Below, piece by piece: positions 36,401 through 51,400 of a DNA stretch of 64,000 nt (the first letter of the stretch is position 1; the number at the start of each line of letters is the position of its first letter). Under the pieces are notes generated by a model. It worked only from the letters and a program-made list of their open reading frames with translations, ran no database searches and was not told the origin of the DNA. This DNA is from Mycteria americana (lineage: Eukaryota; Chordata; Aves; Ciconiiformes; Ciconiidae), in NCBI RefSeq assembly GCF_035582795.1, contig NC_134368.1, positions 16,908,001 to 16,972,000 of the forward strand, read 5' to 3'. The position numbers and the translations under genes are program-made.

Positions 36401-39400
36401 ACTATTCCAATTGCTACTTATAAAATGCAGACTGTTTGCAGCACCTTAAGATAGAGATGCTTTGTTACAATCAGAGCTAGAAAGATAGCACTGGAAATCT
36501 GAGACACAAAACAAATAAATAAATCTATAAATAAAAAAGTAGATGTTTCCACAAACAATCAGAATGAAAACACTAATTTCTAAACGTTTATTACAATTTT
36601 GGAGTTAACAGTTACATGAGACTAAAGGAAGTCCCTTTGCCTTTACCAAAAGAAAACTGTTGTTTACTAAGTGGTAGTGGTAAACCTTCACAGTTTTTAT
36701 GTAATTGAAGACTACGTAACTACTTTCTGATTCAGCTGTGAAATTATGAATTCAAGAGCATACTGTGAACAGTGCTTCAAATAAGCCCCAAAGGCTAATA
36801 TATAATACGATATCCTTAGGAATGAAGTAAATGCGGTGAATTTACAGAAATCTCACCATGAACATACAAAGCTTGGACTCCAATTCTGTTCTGGAAGGCA
36901 GCAACATGAATTAAAACTTCCCAAAGCCAATATCTTTCTTTGTTTCCACAACAAAGTCAAGAGGATGAGCTCTGCTATAATTCAGTTTGCCTACAAAAAG
37001 GCAGACCTATGCTGAGGGAGATGAAGAATAGCTTCTTGAAAGCAGAACTCTTGCTACCACACTAATCTTTTGCAGTAAGACTGCTTTCTGAGCTTGCAGA
37101 TCACCATACTAGAAATTAAATCCTGCAGTACTGCAGATTCATGTATTTAACTTGGATAATATTTGGAAAAAGAAACGGACATGGATAATTATATTTTCAC
37201 CTTGTTTCAACACCAAATATCAAATGGTGAATTGCACAGTCAAGTCAGAGGTCCCTTTTTACCTGTCAGTGCCCTTCGACTCAACTTCTGAGACATTACT
37301 AGGATAAAGACTGCCAACAGGATCAATTCTTACCTTCTGACATATTCAAGTATGTCTTTCAAGACCCTAACGGCTTCCCCACCTCCCCTTTTGTCTCTTG
37401 ATCCCTAGAAGAGCAGTACCAGCATTAGAACCAAAATCATCTGGGAAGCTCTCATCAATTTAAAAAGAAAAAAAAAAAAAAAGGCAAAAAAAGCAAGCAA
37501 TAACCCCCCTCCCCCCAAACAAACCCCATAACAACCAAGAACAACGTAGAAAAAAAGCCTGCTATTGGTGTCTCTCCACACAGTTACCTTTGAGCCTCTA
37601 ATCTTGTGGCTGATCTAGTTGTGGCCCCAGAATGTGCTTCATCATCTTCCTCACCATCTTCTTCCTCACCTTCCTCCTGCTCTTTTAGTTCGTCTTCAGA
37701 AGATGTTAATTTCCGACGTTTTCTTTCTGGCTCCAGTGTTTCTGTCCATGTAAAATTTTACACATGTGCTATAATTTTCCAAAAGCCCTCCAAAAGGATA
37801 TGGACACTTAGTTTAGAAAAGGTATTCTATTCACAAATCCCATTTTAAGTAAGTAATTTTCCATTTCCTTTATGCTTCAACATTTTTAATTCACACTTGT
37901 TTGACTTAATCTTGCTAACACATTCACCATAGTTTACTTATGCAGCTCACAGCCAGAATTCATAGAAAATTCATGAGGTTTTATAGAAGCATCTGGGATG
38001 TAGCAATTCTGACATGAGATTACAGCAATTTACACATATTTACATAATATTTACACTAGCTGTAACTCAATGATTTTTCCTCAGGAAAGGAAAATTGAAT
38101 ATAGCTTATCTTGTTGCTATTAGTAAACAGAAAGGCACAGTAATATCTTCTCATTCTTTTAGGAGTAGCACAGTTTCATGTTTTTACCAGTTTCCTCTGA
38201 CTGAACCAGACAACGCCTGGGCTTTCTTCCCCTTTTACGCACAATCATTTCTGCTTTCTCAGCTTCGTCTTCCTGAAAAAATAAAATAGAAGCAAGTAAG
38301 GCAACAAAAATTTAATTTAAATAGAAGACAGACATTTTTCATTACATACTGCTTATAAACTTACAAATTAAAATGGCTGCACTTACATTTGTTGTTTCTT
38401 TATTAGATATGTCTGGACCTAAAAAGAAAGGAAAGAACAAAACTTAATCTTGAACTTCAAATCTTTCGCCAATCAGTTTAAAAAGGAGTTCTTTCAAACT
38501 CTGTCAACTTAGCATAAACATCACTGAAGCTCAGAGAACATTTAAAGTCTCTATCTAATTCAGAATATGGCTTTGTTGTATTTTGCTATATACGGAGACT
38601 GGGACAATGATTAATTTTTAAGTAGTAAGGCTTTATATGACTACATTATTTATTGTTTTGTTGCATATGCTGTTTTGTTTTAATGAAAAAGCAAAAGTTA
38701 CTTACCCCTTTTAACTACTGTCAACCAATTACAGAATCACAGAAAAATTTAGCTTGGAAGGGGCCTCTGGAGGTCATCTAGTTCCACCTCCTGTTCGAAG
38801 CATGGCTAAATTAATTGATCTGACCATACTGCTCAAGATCTTGTTCAATACAATTCTGAAAGCCTCCAAGAACACAGTCCCTCCAGGCAATCTGTTCTAG
38901 TGCTTAACTATGCCCATGGTGAAGCACCAAGATGGCTGTAGCTCAAAAAGACAGTATTTAAAACCTGTCCAATACCTAGTATGCAAATTATGTGACTTCC
39001 TCTGTTGAAATAGTTCTTGCTTCCAATTCAGTACTTCTTACAGACTGGCCTGTGCATGTTAAAATACATTTATAACCCTATAATCCACGTCTCAACCTGG
39101 CTTCTCTCCGTGGTAGATGCTTACCACTTCTACCCTGACTAACTCTATGATAAGAAAGAGATTATTTTACAAAGCTTTTGAACTTTGTCAAGTGGAATTA
39201 TCTGCAACACTGCAAGGATAAAAATCCTTAGCAACAGAAGGAGAGAAGCAACCTAAACACAAAAGCAGGTTTTTATACCTTTTTTCCCCTGCTGTAAAAT
39301 TGCTGCCTATTTTTGTTTTCTGAAAGCTACACAAAAGATGACAGAAACTCTAAACCCATCACCGATTACACTGATAGAACAAACAGAAGAATGTCAATGC

Positions 39401-42400
39401 AATGGATCAAAAATAAATCTCAAAGAGCAGAAACATATTCTAAAATTCACACACAAGTTTTTTTGGAGTTCCTTTGTTAAGGTTATGGGGAAAAACTTAC
39501 ACCAAAGCAAATGAAATGCAAAGATGTTTAACTAGTCAACAAAGAAGTGCAATAAAACATAGGACTGTCCCCTGTATTAAGTATTTTAACACAAAATAAG
39601 TCTAACATATAACCAACATTTACTAGTTCTGTTATGTTCAAAAGAGATACTTCAAAATTCTGGTACACTTTGGTAAATTTGTAGCAAAATGGTTTTTGAT
39701 TGAAGAATACTCTGTGTAAGTACAAGACATGCCTTTCTTAAGAGACACAACCCTCTCTTTAGGATGTGAAAATTTAGTACTTTTGCCTCAAGGTAAGTAT
39801 AAAAATAATAAGCTATAGTATTTAAAAATCTTACTAACTTTACAGGAGCAACCACCGATTAGTGCAAAATAATTTTAGTTTCAAGTTCAGTGTCATGTTA
39901 TGGGAGGATGCTGCCTTCAGAAACCAGATGTCTCTTAATAGCATGAGTTGTACTGACTGAAAGACACTCTCTGCTTCCCACTCTGTATGTGAGTCTGTCC
40001 CTATCGCAAACCCTTATGCAGAACACCCAAAAAGTACCAGAATAAGTGAGCTGCACAGAGGGATTCCACTTTGTTTTCTTTTTACTGCCAGGGGTTTTCA
40101 ACCCCTTTTCTCACATGAATGCTAACATATCACGAAAAGTTTAACAGGATATTTCACCCATTTTATACACTCTTCTTAATATCGCTGTGACATCAACAGC
40201 CTTTTACCTGGAAAACGAAATGTTACTTAACACACTAAATCAAGCTTTAAGTACACAGTCAGGTGTCTGTCCTTTTGAATAAAAAGCAAACCACAATGCA
40301 CTTTTACACCTTTCTCACATTCTTGTCTGTTCTCTTTGCAGTTGATAGAAACCAAGTACCACACAACCAGCTAACCCTCCAGCGACAGTTCTGAAGCATA
40401 TGGATTAAAGCTGACATTTTAACAAATGCGGAGAAAATAGGAAATAGTCCATATGTGCAGTGCAGCCAGATTAATATCTCTACAGAAACCTAAACTTTCA
40501 GAAAATCCAGAAGATTTGTTTTGAAGACTTGTTTTCTCAGATTTGTTGCATGAATTTTTTTTTTTTTTTCAAACCATTTTTTAACCTGCCTTTCAGGTTC
40601 GTCTGCTTGCTGAATGGATTGTAAAGTCTATTTTACGAATGGCCATAATTAAAAAGACACATGTAAACAACCAGTGCAGTTCAGACTCCATACACGTGAA
40701 AAATTAACTACGTCATCTAAAATTCAAAGTTTGACCACTTACAAATCACAGACTTTTGAACAGGAAAGAGAAATAGAAAAGTATCTCACTTTATTTGACT
40801 TTAGTTTGAAGCACTAAAAGTATATTTCTGAGTAAAGTTAAGCGATCATGTTCTGAAGACCTTACAGCAGTTGTGAAAGGGGAAAGAAATATCCCCTCAA
40901 GCTACCACTAAGCTCTTTAGACACACATCCACAGATAATCCAATTAACTGAACAAAATCTGAAGTTTTAAAACAGTTAATGTAGTAAGTGTGATTACTAC
41001 ATTACTACTGACAGTCACTGTATAAAATAAGCAGAAATGGAAAACAGTCACTAAGAACCAGTTTGATGGGGTACCTACCTGCCTCTGAAGCTCTGCCATG
41101 TGCCTATCCACACAAATTATTTGGTATATTCTGCAATGCATTATTCAGCACTTAACAGTGCTGCTGCATCTCTGAAATAAGTTCTTATCAAGCTGCTCTT
41201 TTTTTAAAATTAAAAACTCAGTATGAATTAGGGACAAGTCTCCACTGTTCCGTTTAACTCAGATGTTTTCACACATTGATAATACTGACTGCCAGAGATG
41301 ATGTTTAGGAAGGACCCATGTGATTCTCTTGAAAACCCTTGTCTATTTCTTCCATCGTTTGTTTTATTTGTTAAAGAAGATATCATCTGCTTACCTGCTT
41401 GAGGCATTTTTCCTCTACTCGCAAAGACAGGAAACTGCAGCTGAAATAAAAAAAGAAAGGTGGGTTTTTTTAAATTTAAAGAAAATCAGAAAAATCCAGG
41501 ATTGTATTACATAAACACAGAAACTTGCTCCCATTCATAGTAGAACATATCTGCAAATCTAGAAAACATCAGCATTCTAATGAGCATACAGAAAGTTTAC
41601 GCTGAGTTTCTTAACAGTAGCATGCATTTTTCCATTTATGACAAAAATCTGAAACGAGTCATATCAGCTCATAAACAAAAGAAATCCCAGCAGTTTCAGT
41701 AACCTAATTGACACTAAAGTCATTGCAACAAAAGACAAAGTTAAAAGCAGTTTCAGCCAAATACATTTCTGAAAACTTAATTATCAGCAATACAAAAAAA
41801 GTTTAGTGCAGTCACTTTATGTAATCACACATACAGATTTGAAGAATCATAAATCACCAGAATTTTGTATTTACTCAGAATGCAGAGCTATGTATAATTA
41901 CATAATCTCCTATGATGACTGTCCAAAAAATCCAGTTGCTTTCATCACTGAACGACTACACTAGGATGTCTACGCTTCCTTTGAAGTAGCAACATGTTCT
42001 CAAAGCAGCCTAGGGGAAACTGTCATGCAAAGATAATATCTCACCTTACAGAACCATTACCTCAGACGGAGGGCAGATATCGCTCCTCCTGGAGCCAGCC
42101 TGTAACTGACTGACACACCAACCAGTCATCACTAAGAGGTACAAGACCTTTAAAATAGTTGAACTAGAACAAGATGATTCTGTTCCAGTACTGAGGGTGC
42201 CAAGGTATACCTATTTCTGAGGGGGATTTTAAGATTAGTTTTAATTCTTAATTCTTATTTGAAACAAACAACACCCCCCTCCCCCCCCCAAACAAAACAA
42301 AACAAACAGACACCAAAACCCACACCGATTCAAATCGCATTTCATTAAATTAATATTGGGGGGGGGGGGGGGGGGAATCAATTGGGAAAGATCAGGAATT

Positions 42401-45400
42401 TTGAAACAAAACTCCACCAGACTGGTAGAAGGGACAGGACTCAAAGGGCTGCCTGAAATGCTGCGGGAACAGAACAAGCAGTGATGAGAACTCCTGCTAT
42501 CCACAGCCTAGGTAAATTCCCAAGACTTCTGACACCCATGCCAGCTGGCACCTCACCAGGCAAGCAGGCAGAAAACATGAATTTCAATACAACTTTGTTT
42601 TTAAAATCACCTCTTTTCTATGCAGTAATGTTGATTCTGACATACAGGAATTCCCGAGAGGAGCCCTCCACCAGAATAAATCCAGCTAGTCATAATCCAT
42701 AAATATGCCTGATCCATTACTACCCTGTGCTGCAATCCAACTGGATTGCAGAAACACTCCCAACAGAATACTTTCTTAGTAGTGAATGTACTTCATGGAG
42801 GTTAAGAAATTAAGATATTGCTGAGCTTTAAAAGACAGAGGTATGTTTCATGAGCTCTTAAGTTACCAACCAGCACGTCTCTATCTTCTGCATTAACTGT
42901 ACACATTGTAATCTAGATAATACAACTGCATTATACAATACTTTATTTTACAGACATTAAGAGTTACTATGAGCTATAATTATGATAGGTTCAGTAGAGA
43001 GAAAAAAAAAATCTCAAGTTTTCAAAACAAAGTCACCCTTGGTGTTCAGGCCAAAGTTACTCTCAGCACAAATTAAAAGTCACGTGCGCACGCAATCAGA
43101 ATTTCACCCTGCGTGCAAGTATATTGCTAGCCAGTGTAACACTTAGATTTGCATTAAGTATGTTATAGTAAGTTTGATCCTGGTAGGTTATTTGCTGTGT
43201 TCCAACTTAATAGTATATTTTGCTTACAAAGTTCAGTTATATTAGGAGATACTATTAATAGTTTTTGTTTGCTTAGACTAAACTTAATTATCAAGTTTTC
43301 CATAAGATGTTTCTGAAATACCGTTAACTGTTAAACAGATAAATGACTCTTGAATTACTGTGTTTAAATGCACCCAAACAAAATAAAGGCACTTACATTC
43401 CCAGTGCTCATATCAGCTTTTGACTCCCCACCTGAGGGAAGAAATATGAATTCAGAACTTGAATGTCACTATTTTCCTTGTTTTTCCACACAGGTATTAT
43501 GAACTACTTACCACCAGGCTGTACAGCTTCAAGAGGGTATTTACGAGGCCTTCCCCTTTTCCGTTTCACTATTACAGGCTGATTTTCCTATTAAAAGACA
43601 AAAATATTTTAGTTACTGTAACTGACATTTAGCATTTGAGCAATATAATACAAAGATTGATGCTAACTTCATAATGTAATAGTGGCAGAAGTAGTGCTTT
43701 TCAGTTTAAAAATATAGATGAGGCAGGTTTCATAGGAAGAGACACTGCCTGTTATGAAATCCATTGATATAGTTGGAAAGAAACAAGACAACTCCCAATT
43801 ATACAAAATTCTCTGCAGCTGGCCTCGGGCACAAAGCATGCCTGAGAACACAGTGCCTTCTGCCCCTTTCCCCTCCAACAACTCTATCACTTGGTCTCAC
43901 AAATGCTGCTGGCTTACCCTATATATCACACCACATCTTTTCAGTCTTACGAGAACTCTAAATTTTGTACCTTGTGAGCCACTTTTCCTGATGCCATATA
44001 GCACAGGCTACATCTTATAACAGTTGAGCAAATGCTATTAACCAGTCAATATCCTAGTTATCCTAATATACAGATTAGTGATGTTCTCCATAAAACAGGG
44101 CCTTTAGTAAAAGAGGCCCCTTACTTTGAAGTTAAGGTTTGAAAGACAACTTTAAGGAATGAATATGGTCAGATGTTCAGATTACAAAGATACCCAGTCT
44201 CAGATCTCAAAATCCCCAGTAACAGACTTTCTCCTATTTACAAGGAAAGAAGGTTAAGTGCCTCATTCAGCATTTATTGAAGTCTAGCGATGTCTCCCTC
44301 CACAATGGATCTTAGTGACTCAAGCCTTAAGTGAACAAACATAACAATTTATTCTTTACATTTTCTTCCACTTCCAAATTAGAGGCAAAAAAAGCAAATG
44401 ACAAAACCCAACACCTTTGAGAACTGTGTCCATTTCTAGTGTCCAGCAACAATTTTAATCTCTAGAGTTCAGACATTTGTTTACAACCAGCACTGTAGAA
44501 TCACAAATATATGCCTAAGAGATAACATAAGGAGTTTTAAAATTGTTGAGTGATAATATTTTTGTAAAGCCAAGTCATATTTGCTAGTGACTAAACTGGC
44601 CACATCTCAGTTACAAGGTTTTCAGAAAACATGATTTCTGTACAATACAACTCTACAGAATCGCTTTCTATACAATTTATAAGTACTATTAAACATAGGA
44701 AGGGAGTTACTTCAATAATCAGCCACTGATGTCTTATGGTCTGTGAGTTTATACTTAGTGACACAGAACTACATGAGTCTTTAGGACTTTACAGTACCAA
44801 ATATAAGTTTTCACAGCTATTTCTTTGTTGGTGAAGTCAAAGTTTTAATATTGCTGCCAACAAAATAGAAAGACAAAGTACTTATTTTCAGTGTGAATCT
44901 GCATTATCTCAGTTAACATGAATAAGACCACTCACCTCTGGAGAATTTTCATTTGATTCTAGACCATGCCTTTCCTTTTCAGGCATTTCCTGTTTGATGG
45001 TAAATTCGTCTTCACATATACAAAAAAACCAAGAAGAGAGAAACTGCACACTTTCGTTTTATTAGACAAAGAAAAAGGTACAAGCCACAACATCTGCACT
45101 AAAATCATTATTTCATTCTGTAGCCCAAAATTCCCTAAAAACACCCGTCAGAAATTAACACTATTTGCCTTGTAGCAACAATATACGGGTCTGCCAGAAT
45201 GCTTCCCTAACACTAGATGAGTTAGGGCTTCAAATTTAAGGCAAAACCAAAAGCTCAAAAGTGTGACCCACTGTAAAATGGTAAGATAAATACAAGCCCC
45301 TATTCAATTTTCTCCCACATTCCATGAAAAAAGAAGCTGAGGATACAAGCTCATTGCAGAACAGTTTCAGACTTGTCAACATGCTCACTGGAGAGACAAA

Positions 45401-48400
45401 ACTATTAATAGATCAAACTAATATTAGGGAAGATACTCTCACACTGTTCACACACAGACAGACTGAAGTTACATCAAAGCCAATATTAACACTGTAGACA
45501 CACCATCTTTTATTACTTATTTTAGTGCAATTAATTAAGTCAACTACGACAGTGCAACTTGCACACTCTTTCCTGGTTGGTTTCTCTACAGAAACAAACA
45601 GGACTGATTTTGATGGTGAATATGTCATGGCTTTTTCATGGAAGGACATCTCTTACTTGCGGTCAGAGTTAGGAGAAGTTCTTCTTGCCACATACCCCAA
45701 TCGTGCTATTTCCCTATCCACCTTTTTATTTGCAATTATCTTGCCTACCCAAGGTACATACTGAAGCAATAACAGAGTGGATGGGTGACAGCACAGCAGA
45801 AACATCAAATCTGCTCTCACTGTTAAAGGAACTAGGATTAATGCATTATTTGATAGCAGTAATAGAACAGACAGCAACTAGAGAATATATGCAAGTATTT
45901 GCTGGGTTCAAAGTTGCTGGGATCAAACTGGGATCAAGTTCCTAATTTCTCTCAGAATCATTCAAATGAAAAGAAATTAGCATTCAGTATGGGTTCAGAA
46001 AATTGCCCAGAATAGGCGGTTTTATTACCTTTTTCTTCCATAGTACTTTTAGGAGGTGTATGCTTTACATCAATTTCTTTGGACACTTCTGCTGTATCAC
46101 CTGAAAGAACTTCCTACATTATTTGAAACAACAAAGAGAAGAGTGTCTTACTACAAATTAAAGATCATTGGCAGTTACTTATGCTAAAAAAAACCCCACA
46201 CCCCAATACTCGAGTAGTTATTTTATTCATCAAGATTTTGTAATGTCTCTTAAAAACTTTGATGCTGAGAAGCTTCATCAAAATCAATGGGTGAGAGTCC
46301 CAAATATTCTGCATGTACTCTTAAAAGGAAGATCTATTTTGTCCTGAATTCCTGTCTTGACTTAGAAGGGATCAGTGCAAACCCAGAACTCGGGTAAAGT
46401 CTTATACCCTCTTGCAAATCTCAGATCAGTATGACCATGAAGATGCTGAACTGACTGGACAGCTGGGATCCAGCAATGCTCCATGTGATTCCAAGCTCCT
46501 AACTATTGTGCAGATAGGTCCACCACACCTCAAAGGGATTCAGGTGCTGTGCACAACAACACAGACCCCTGCCTTTTTTTTTTTTTAATTGTCTGTCCCT
46601 TGAAAAGTGAATATCATTCTGTAGTCAGTTATTTTGTATTCAAGACAATACAAAAGTAGTTTACAGCTAATAATGAAAATACCTCCCAAAATAAACTGCT
46701 ATAGAAATAAAAACTTAGACTTCCATCTTATTTACATTGCAATTGCAGAACATTAAAAAAAAAGTTTTTTAAAATACCTTGATATTATCAGGTTTTGTTT
46801 TGGAACACTGACTTTGTTCATCACCTTTTCTCACATCCTGAGCAATCAGCTGGTTGCCTGCAAAAACAAACCAACAGCTCAAGTGTTAAAATGTGCCTTC
46901 TGCATTTGTGAGATTTTGATGCCACTTTTATATCAGCTCATCATTAGCGCGATTCAAAAGATTCTGAAAAGCACATCTTATTTACAAAAATATGAACAGA
47001 ATGTTATGCTAACCCCTCTTGGAAAAGGGAAGACAAAACAATTACAAACTTCCATAGTTCTTGTATGTTATGGGTGGGGTTTGGTTTTTTTGTTTGTTTG
47101 TTTTTAAAGATAAGCTCAAAATTGAAATTTGACAGGTACCCCATCAAGAAATAAAACATCAACCTTAACTTCAACTCAGAGACAGAGAAAGCAGTTAATG
47201 CTATGTGGGACACTATAATGAATACAGCATGGCTTCTAATTACTCACTTCATCAAACCAAAATTCTTAGAAGCAGAATAAAAACTGTTATAAAAAATGAC
47301 ATTATTAATTATCCTATTTTTTTTTTAATAATTGTTCTGATGCTGAAAAGACAAAAGCAGTTGAAGGCAGAGTTTGCATACTGATAGTCAGTCTCATAAT
47401 TATTATGTCAACAAAATGTCTAACATATCTAATTTAACTTTATCTAACTAACTTAGAAATGTTCATGCCATTCAATGGACTGACTTCCTTCTCACTTTTT
47501 GCTTCTAAACAGATAAAAGGTTACAGTAAAACTCAGTTCTTTCCAATCTAACAGAAGGCAGCATCCGGCCTCACAGTCTATTGAATGGCTAGATTTTCCT
47601 CTGATGATCAGCTTTCCTCAGCTTTGTATTCCTTCCCTCTTTTATTTAAAAAGGATAAAATTAGTAATTATTTTAAAGACTAAACAAAAATAGTTCGTTC
47701 ACTTAGCCATCAAAAAAGCTACTATAATACTCTTCCGTGCAGTATTAAATTTGTTACCATATTTTTATAAAATATATTAAGTGTAATATTAAAAGTTGTT
47801 TTGGGAATAACAATTGCTGTGGAGTTTGGAATTCCCCATATTCCATTCTTCCCTCCAAAATACCATTTTATGGCCTAATCACAGTAGAACTTTGTTTTGC
47901 AGCAGAAAACCTTTACACAAATTCATGTAGTTCTGTATCACTTACATTTTTCTTTATCCGTTGTTCCTGAAGATTTACATTGTATTCCTCTGGATCTATG
48001 TTCTTCAGTTATCTGGGTATCCAAGTTTTCCACCTACAGATAAAACACAAAGAAAGATAACCCCTTACCTTCTTTTTTCCATAAAGTTTATAAACACAGA
48101 AAGGAGAAAGTTTCTCCTACTTGCTACTTTCAAGTACAACATGCATTAAAATAGAAAGTAGCAGTATTACAAAAGCAATTTATTCCTAGAGCTCAAGTAA
48201 TGTTACTACTATAGGATAGCACCATGAAAGAACTTCTGACTCATAGTATTTTCAGAATTTCTAATCGATATTTTTAATGAAAAAGTCTCAGTTTTAATTA
48301 AGCACCCTACTATGTGCTTTAAAAGCAGTTTATCATGGCAGTTCAAACAAAGTATTTTTGGATTTAAAAGGACACTCTCCTACATGCAGAAACAGAAGTA

Positions 48401-51400
48401 ATGTTTCACTAGCACCAGAAATGTGGCCAATCAGCATTACAATATAGTAATAAATAAATTTACTATTCAAGTTTAAGAAACCATAAACACATTTTTTAGC
48501 TTGTCATTTGTGTTAAATGTCTTCTTTCTGGTCCATAAGAAACACTTTACATTTGCAGCTTTACCAGTCATCCCTTTTATACTTATAAGCTCCAAGTTCT
48601 GGTGAATTCACAGTAGACTGCATTAAAATAACAGGTTTCTAATCGTGATCAAAAGCCCCAAGAATAATCCCTATTTTTGTCCTCTATTCTCAAGGAGAGC
48701 AATCAAGCTTCTCTTTTCTGCCAGTTAACAACAGTCTTGAAATAGTCATAGACTGTGGAATAATACAAGAAGATTTATTTACTGGCAAATTTGAAAGAAT
48801 AATTAGACATCAACCTACACAGCTGCACAGTCTCAATATAGATGGGCTCTGAATAACAAAAATAGTATTCTCCTTTAGAGAATATTTAATGTAAATAGAA
48901 GTAAATGCAAGGAAGAAAAAAAAGCAGCACAGACTTAGAGAGTAAATTTAAAAACCAAGAACTTACATGAAAAGTTTCTCTTTCTAAAGCAATATTCCTC
49001 TGCAGCAAATCTATTAAAAAATAATTACAAAAATAATCAGAAAAGCTAAGCAAGAGCAAAGTATCATAGTATCCTCTACTTCACCTCTCTGAAAGCTTTC
49101 CAGAGTACCTGAAACTATATAAAACTTACTTTCAATGTTGGAAATAAGAGGCATCCAATTTCCTCTTTAACAATATTAGAGCAAAAAAATTAAAAATAAA
49201 GGATATGGATTTCTAAAGCATAACTGAGAATCATTTTATGGCTAAAATACAGACAATCACAGGGCTGTCATCTTTGAAATATGGTAACTTTGACATTTCA
49301 AATATAGTTCTAGCATTTGAATGAATCAGAATTTTATCCATCACAACCCTAGATGCTGGATCATGGGATGAAGCAAAACATGATGAAAACTATGCTGTAA
49401 CATTATGCTTCCAGAGAACTAAAGTTTGCATAACTGTACTAGTGAGACCTGTAGCTGATACAGTGAGCATAAGGAAATTGTCCAATTGCTAGACTCTACT
49501 GTACTCTAACTCTGATAAAGTAGAGCCTTAGCCTTCCATATCACAGAAGTGTGGAAAATAATTATGAATTATGGTTGATGAGTGCTCTGCACTTTTGACA
49601 AAATTCTGTAACTTTCAAAAACATTTAATATGGATACATAAAGAGAATCAGAAAGAAGCTGCTCCATCGAGCATTCTACAAAACCCTTGAAGTTTGATTC
49701 ATAAAGGCACTGAATTAATATTTTAATTAAAAAAAAAAAAGCTGCTAAAAACATTCCAAACAGTTTTCCTTTCAGCTACAGCAAGAACATAAACCTACGA
49801 TCCAATAAAACCACTCTATTCCACATACAATTTTATATAATTTCTAGCTCATTTCTTAAATCTACATGTTTTAGCAACAATTCTTCCACAGCTATACTGT
49901 TTAGTTGCACAGTATCTTTCAATTTTTAAAGCAGTGTCAAATGAAGAGCTAGATCCTACCCACTCAAACAGCAATGATTTGTTTACATTCCAAGGAATCT
50001 TGGACTACTAAACTACTGTGTCTGCTGTTCATACTCATGACAGGACACACATTTGTCTTTTAAACAACTTCCTTTTACGTATGTTGAGCTATATATATAT
50101 ATACATGCATATATACATAAAGAGAGATTATTGTGTGGCGGGGAAGAAAAAGAAAAAACTCTCTACCAAGAGCTACAAAGCATTATTCTTCAGTGCGTGT
50201 TATATCCAACATGATTTACACAACAAATGGATTTTTGTTAAACATTTTACATGGAACAAGATTATCACAGCTAGTTCAATCTGCACATTTTAAATTTTAA
50301 GTCCTGTCTGTCTGGGTGACTGAGAGATGTGAAGTGGCACAGTTTCAGGCACTTCAAAGAAACCTCACAGTACAGAAAAACTGGTTCAAGTTTTGGATCT
50401 GCTGTCCTGAAGACCACATTCTTCTAACCCATTCTCAGGGTTTACATTTTCTTTCTTGTGAGCAGAGCATGTCTCTTATCACTTAGATGAATATACACCA
50501 CCATTAAACCAGGTATGTGAATTTGACCTATCCCAAGAACAAAAAAGAATCCAAAGTTTTATACCAATACTCATATCTCACCCTACTCCTATTTTTGTTG
50601 TCTATTTGGTAAATAGTTATTTTGGTATGCTTGTCTAAAAATTTAGAAGTGAGCTTAACAGTGTGTCCTTTCATAGCATTTAGGCTTTCAGCTGCAACTT
50701 TCCACAAGAGGAAATGCATCTTTAACCTCTTTGGACTCTATATGCAGCAGTATCGCTGGTATCTCTTGGAATTCACTTCAGTTTTGCTTGTTACTCCATT
50801 AACTGAGGATTAACTGTCATCTGGTAGTGTTGTAAACATCTTCGTAACGCATTTGAAGCACAAAATCCATCAAGATGGGAACAAAGTAGGGGTTTGTTTC
50901 TGCTTTAATAGGAAAGCCAAACAATTGCAACACATTTTAAAATAATGTGGTTTTGGGAAACAGGGATTTTTGGCTTTTTTTTGTCCTATTGAAGATTAAT
51001 TTAGTACATGGAAAAGGAATTACTGAGCACATATCCAAGTTGACTAATTGAGATTTCTAACTAGGTGATTACCTACTTCTAAGTGCTCTTCAAATTTCAG
51101 TGGATGGCCAGAAATATTTTAATCTTCCGGAGAGCAAGAAAGAAAAAAAAAAAAAAAAATCTGTAAAGTCTTTGTGACTTAAGTCATAGAGTACTTACTC
51201 TTGTCATATCCTCACAGGGCCTGTCACAACACCCAAAACAAGGATGTTATAAGTTTATAAGGAAGAAAGCCATTTTTTGGGGAAGTTTCTGTATCTTTCC
51301 TGGACAAACGTTTTTCTGTATTTATTGATTTTAAATAGAATGTTAGCAGTCTACTTTTTTAAAATCCTAAATACTTTCCACCTTTCTTTCAGCATATCGT

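Noticed and set aside
44936-44989. Shorter version of the 74-nt BOD1L1 exon using the CAG acceptor at 44990
   Set aside because: It gives 54 nt and the wrong phase after the upstream exon, with a TGA soon after the junction. The acceptor at 45010 keeps the frame and the expected protein context.
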